NCBI RefSeq assembly: GCF_021654285.1
Contig: NZ_JAKFZS010000004.1
Span: forward strand, 1 to 64,000
DNA length: 64,000 nucleotides
Direction: 5' to 3'
Origin: Pseudoalteromonas luteoviolacea
GTDB lineage: Bacteria > Pseudomonadota > Gammaproteobacteria > Enterobacterales > Alteromonadaceae
Below the pieces are notes generated by a model. The model was given only the letters and a program-made list of their open reading frames with translations, was not told the DNA's origin and made no database searches. Positions 62,153-64,000 of this stretch are shown in pieces; position 1 is the first letter of the stretch, and the number at the start of each line of letters is the position of its first letter. The position numbers were made by a program, and so were the translations under genes.

Positions 62153-64000
62153 ATGTCTACGTTCAAACCAAGCTTATTAACAGCTGCACTCATCGCAGCT
62201 GGTGTAAGTCACACTGTAAGCGCACAAGAGCAGCAAACAGCAAAGATAAACGAAGAAGTAGAAGTGATAGAGGTACGTGGGATCAGCCGCAGTATCATAG
62301 CTTCGATTGATAAGAAACGATTTGGCGATACCGTATCTGAAGTGGTTGATGCGGGAGACTTGGCTTCTTTGCCGGACATTTCAATCGCAGATGCATTGAG
62401 CCGTCTACCAGGCGTTACCGCCGTAAGAGATAGCGGTCAATCATCTCAGCTTAATATTCGTGGTATGAACGGAGACTTCATTCAAACAACATTAAATGGC
62501 CGTGAGCAAGCCAGTACCAGTGGTTACTCGGCAGGTAGTCGTTGGATTTCTTTTGATCAATATCCGTCAGAACTAATTACACAGGCTGCTGTTTATAAAT
62601 CGCCAAAAGCATCTCTTGTAGAAGGCGGCGTGGCAGGTACTGTGGAGTTGAAAACGGCCAACCCGCTAGATGCAGAAAATACGCATAACTTTAATACTAG
62701 TGTAAGGTTTTCTCATAATGATGCTGCATCAGATATTGATGCAGATGCCAATGGTGAGCGCTTGAGTTTTTCTTACCAAGGCAAGTTTTTAGATGAAACT
62801 GTGGGCTTTGGTATTGGCGCTGCATATTTGAATCAGCCAAATAGCTCAGTTGAGTTTTCTGGCCATTCTCCAGAAGCCGCACGTGATATTGATGGCGACG
62901 GTAAAAAATATGAACGTTCATTTAATGGCTATCAGTATAGAAATACCGCTGGTGCTGATGAGCGTCTAGGTATGATGAGCACACTTGTCTACCAACCTAC
63001 GGACAACTTTAAAGCACAGTTTGACTATTTTCATTCGACGTTCGATTCAGAAGATCGTAAAAATGGATTGAACGTAGAAGGTTTGTCACGTACCAATGGT
63101 GCAAAAGAACTGTTCGAATTACGAAACGCCAAGTATGACGGCGAGGGGAAAAACCGATTCTTAGTGGCGGGTGAGTATTTCATTCGTGACTCAGCAGGGC
63201 CATGGATAGAAATGCGCTCTGAAGATCAATCAACTGAGTCGACCACAGATAGCTTTGGCTTAAATTTAGAGTACTCGACAGACAAGTGGGAAATCAGTTT
63301 CGACCTTGCACACAGTGAAGGTGAAAAAACGCGTCGCGATATGATTGCATCAATGCATGCTTATGAGTTTGGCACGGGAACATTGGAAGACGGCACAGTT
63401 GTAGAAACATGGCAAGAATTGAGCAATCAATATTTTGCTTTTGATCATAACAACACTGATGCAGCTTCGTTAGTGTTAGGTCATGATTACACTGATCTAT
63501 CTCATATGCGCTTGGGTGATTGGGAGCAGTTCCCACACAAATACACCGATAAGATCGATAGTGCCAATCTTGATTTCAAATATCATATTGAACATGACGT
63601 TATTTCTGCAGTTGAAGTCGGTATACGCTGGTCTAAGCGTGAGTTTACTGATCAGCGTTCGACATTCCGTTGGGGAGCCCGTGAGGGACAAAACGGCTAC
63701 CGTTTACCAAACGGCGAGATTGTGACAAATAAAGGGTGTGAGTTCAATCACCAAAATCACGCATGTGTTCCACATGACTTAACTGGCTTTGTGACCGTCA
63801 AAAATGGTGGTGGCTTTGATTACCTAGATTTAGATATGGTGGGAATTGCGGACTCTGTATTTGGAGCTGGCAACTATGACGGGCAGCAAACTTGGGAGCA
63901 TAACTGGACACTGGTTGAGAGTGGCGCAGTCAAAGAAGAAGTTTTTGCAGCTTATATAATGGCTAACATAGATACTGAAATTGGAAATATTCCAGTTTCC
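62153..64000 (+). CDS. TonB-dependent receptor, cut by the window end
   Basis: The 616 codons present are open to the window edge; the C-terminal part of the barrel is missing. A signal peptide ends near residue 24 (VSA/QEQ). The plug domain (~45-180) follows, with VEVIEVRGISRSI, DISIADALSRLPGV, LNIRGM and EGGVAGTVELKT, of the Xanthomonas/Caulobacter-type (TIGR01782) outer-membrane receptors. Members beside GH13 genes import malto-oligosaccharides. Two cysteines in a loop (KGCEFNHQNHACVP) probably form a disulphide. It is divergent from the glucosidase gene. Confidence 0.9.
   Translation, partial: MSTFKPSLLTAALIAAGVSHTVSAQEQQTAKINEEVEVIEVRGISRSIIASIDKKRFGDTVSEVVDAGDLASLPDISIADALSRLPGVTAVRDSGQSSQLNIRGMNGDFIQTTLNGREQASTSGYSAGSRWISFDQYPSELITQAAVYKSPKASLVEGGVAGTVELKTANPLDAENTHNFNTSVRFSHNDAASDIDADANGERLSFSYQGKFLDETVGFGIGAAYLNQPNSSVEFSGHSPEAARDIDGDGKKYERSFNGYQYRNTAGADERLGMMSTLVYQPTDNFKAQFDYFHSTFDSEDRKNGLNVEGLSRTNGAKELFELRNAKYDGEGKNRFLVAGEYFIRDSAGPWIEMRSEDQSTESTTDSFGLNLEYSTDKWEISFDLAHSEGEKTRRDMIASMHAYEFGTGTLEDGTVVETWQELSNQYFAFDHNNTDAASLVLGHDYTDLSHMRLGDWEQFPHKYTDKIDSANLDFKYHIEHDVISAVEVGIRWSKREFTDQRSTFRWGAREGQNGYRLPNGEIVTNKGCEFNHQNHACVPHDLTGFVTVKNGGGFDYLDLDMVGIADSVFGAGNYDGQQTWEHNWTLVESGAVKEEVFAAYIMANIDTEIGNIPVS

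Overview
The window looks like chromosomal DNA of a marine gammaproteobacterium of the Alteromonadales, most like Pseudoalteromonas. The evidence is gene content and domain style: hda next to a DUF2066 gene, a pheS-pheT-ihfA run, CSS-motif EAL and GGDEF proteins, secreted enzymes with PPC tails (M9 collagenase, purple-acid-type phosphatase), an AGCS sodium symporter, and a GH13 glucosidase divergent from a TonB-dependent receptor. The species call is an inference from families; no 16S gene is present.

Layout. 1-11 kb: an AlkC-type DNA repair gene, a 52-residue Gly-Gly leader peptide gene followed by a CPBP membrane protease gene, unknown proteins, an OmpR/EnvZ-type two-component pair, a secreted esterase and a three-repeat secreted protein. 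11-20 kb: mostly secreted or unknown proteins on the minus strand, including an S41 peptidase, a protein carrying a domain that recurs at 32.3 kb, and a family of three paralogues (16.7-19.6 kb). 20.6-31.95 kb: an integrated island bounded by a 45-bp direct repeat of the 3' part of tRNA-Pro(GGG). It carries a P4-type integrase, a second tyrosine recombinase, an XRE switch with a divergent small gene, a HEPN-like protein paired with a membrane protein, an AlpA-like regulator, a primase-type replication protein and an AIPR-family gene. The whole tRNA-Pro gene is regenerated at the right end. 32-42 kb: fibrinogen-like secreted protein, M1 peptidase, a COG0523 metallochaperone GTPase behind a clear Zur box, AGCS symporter, YdjM-like protein and a divergent amidohydrolase. 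42-51 kb: collagenase, solute-binding protein, glyoxalase I, and a coupled three-gene operon (b561/ethylbenzene-dehydrogenase-like, DUF1566, phosphatase). 51-60 kb: GGDEF protein, DUF2066, hda, pheS, pheT, ihfA and a CSS-EAL phosphodiesterase; this is the core-genome part. 60-64 kb: alpha-glucosidase divergent from a TonB-dependent receptor that runs off the window, with palindromic operator candidates between them, probably a malto-oligosaccharide uptake locus.

The best candidates for undescribed biology are the Cys-containing Gly-Gly peptide with its CPBP protease (1.94-3.1 kb), the HEPN-like/membrane protein pair in the island (25.6-27.3 kb), the nested inverted repeat beside the second recombinase (24.80-24.92 kb), and the small paralogue family at 16.7-19.6 kb. 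No CRISPR array, rRNA or insertion sequence was seen.
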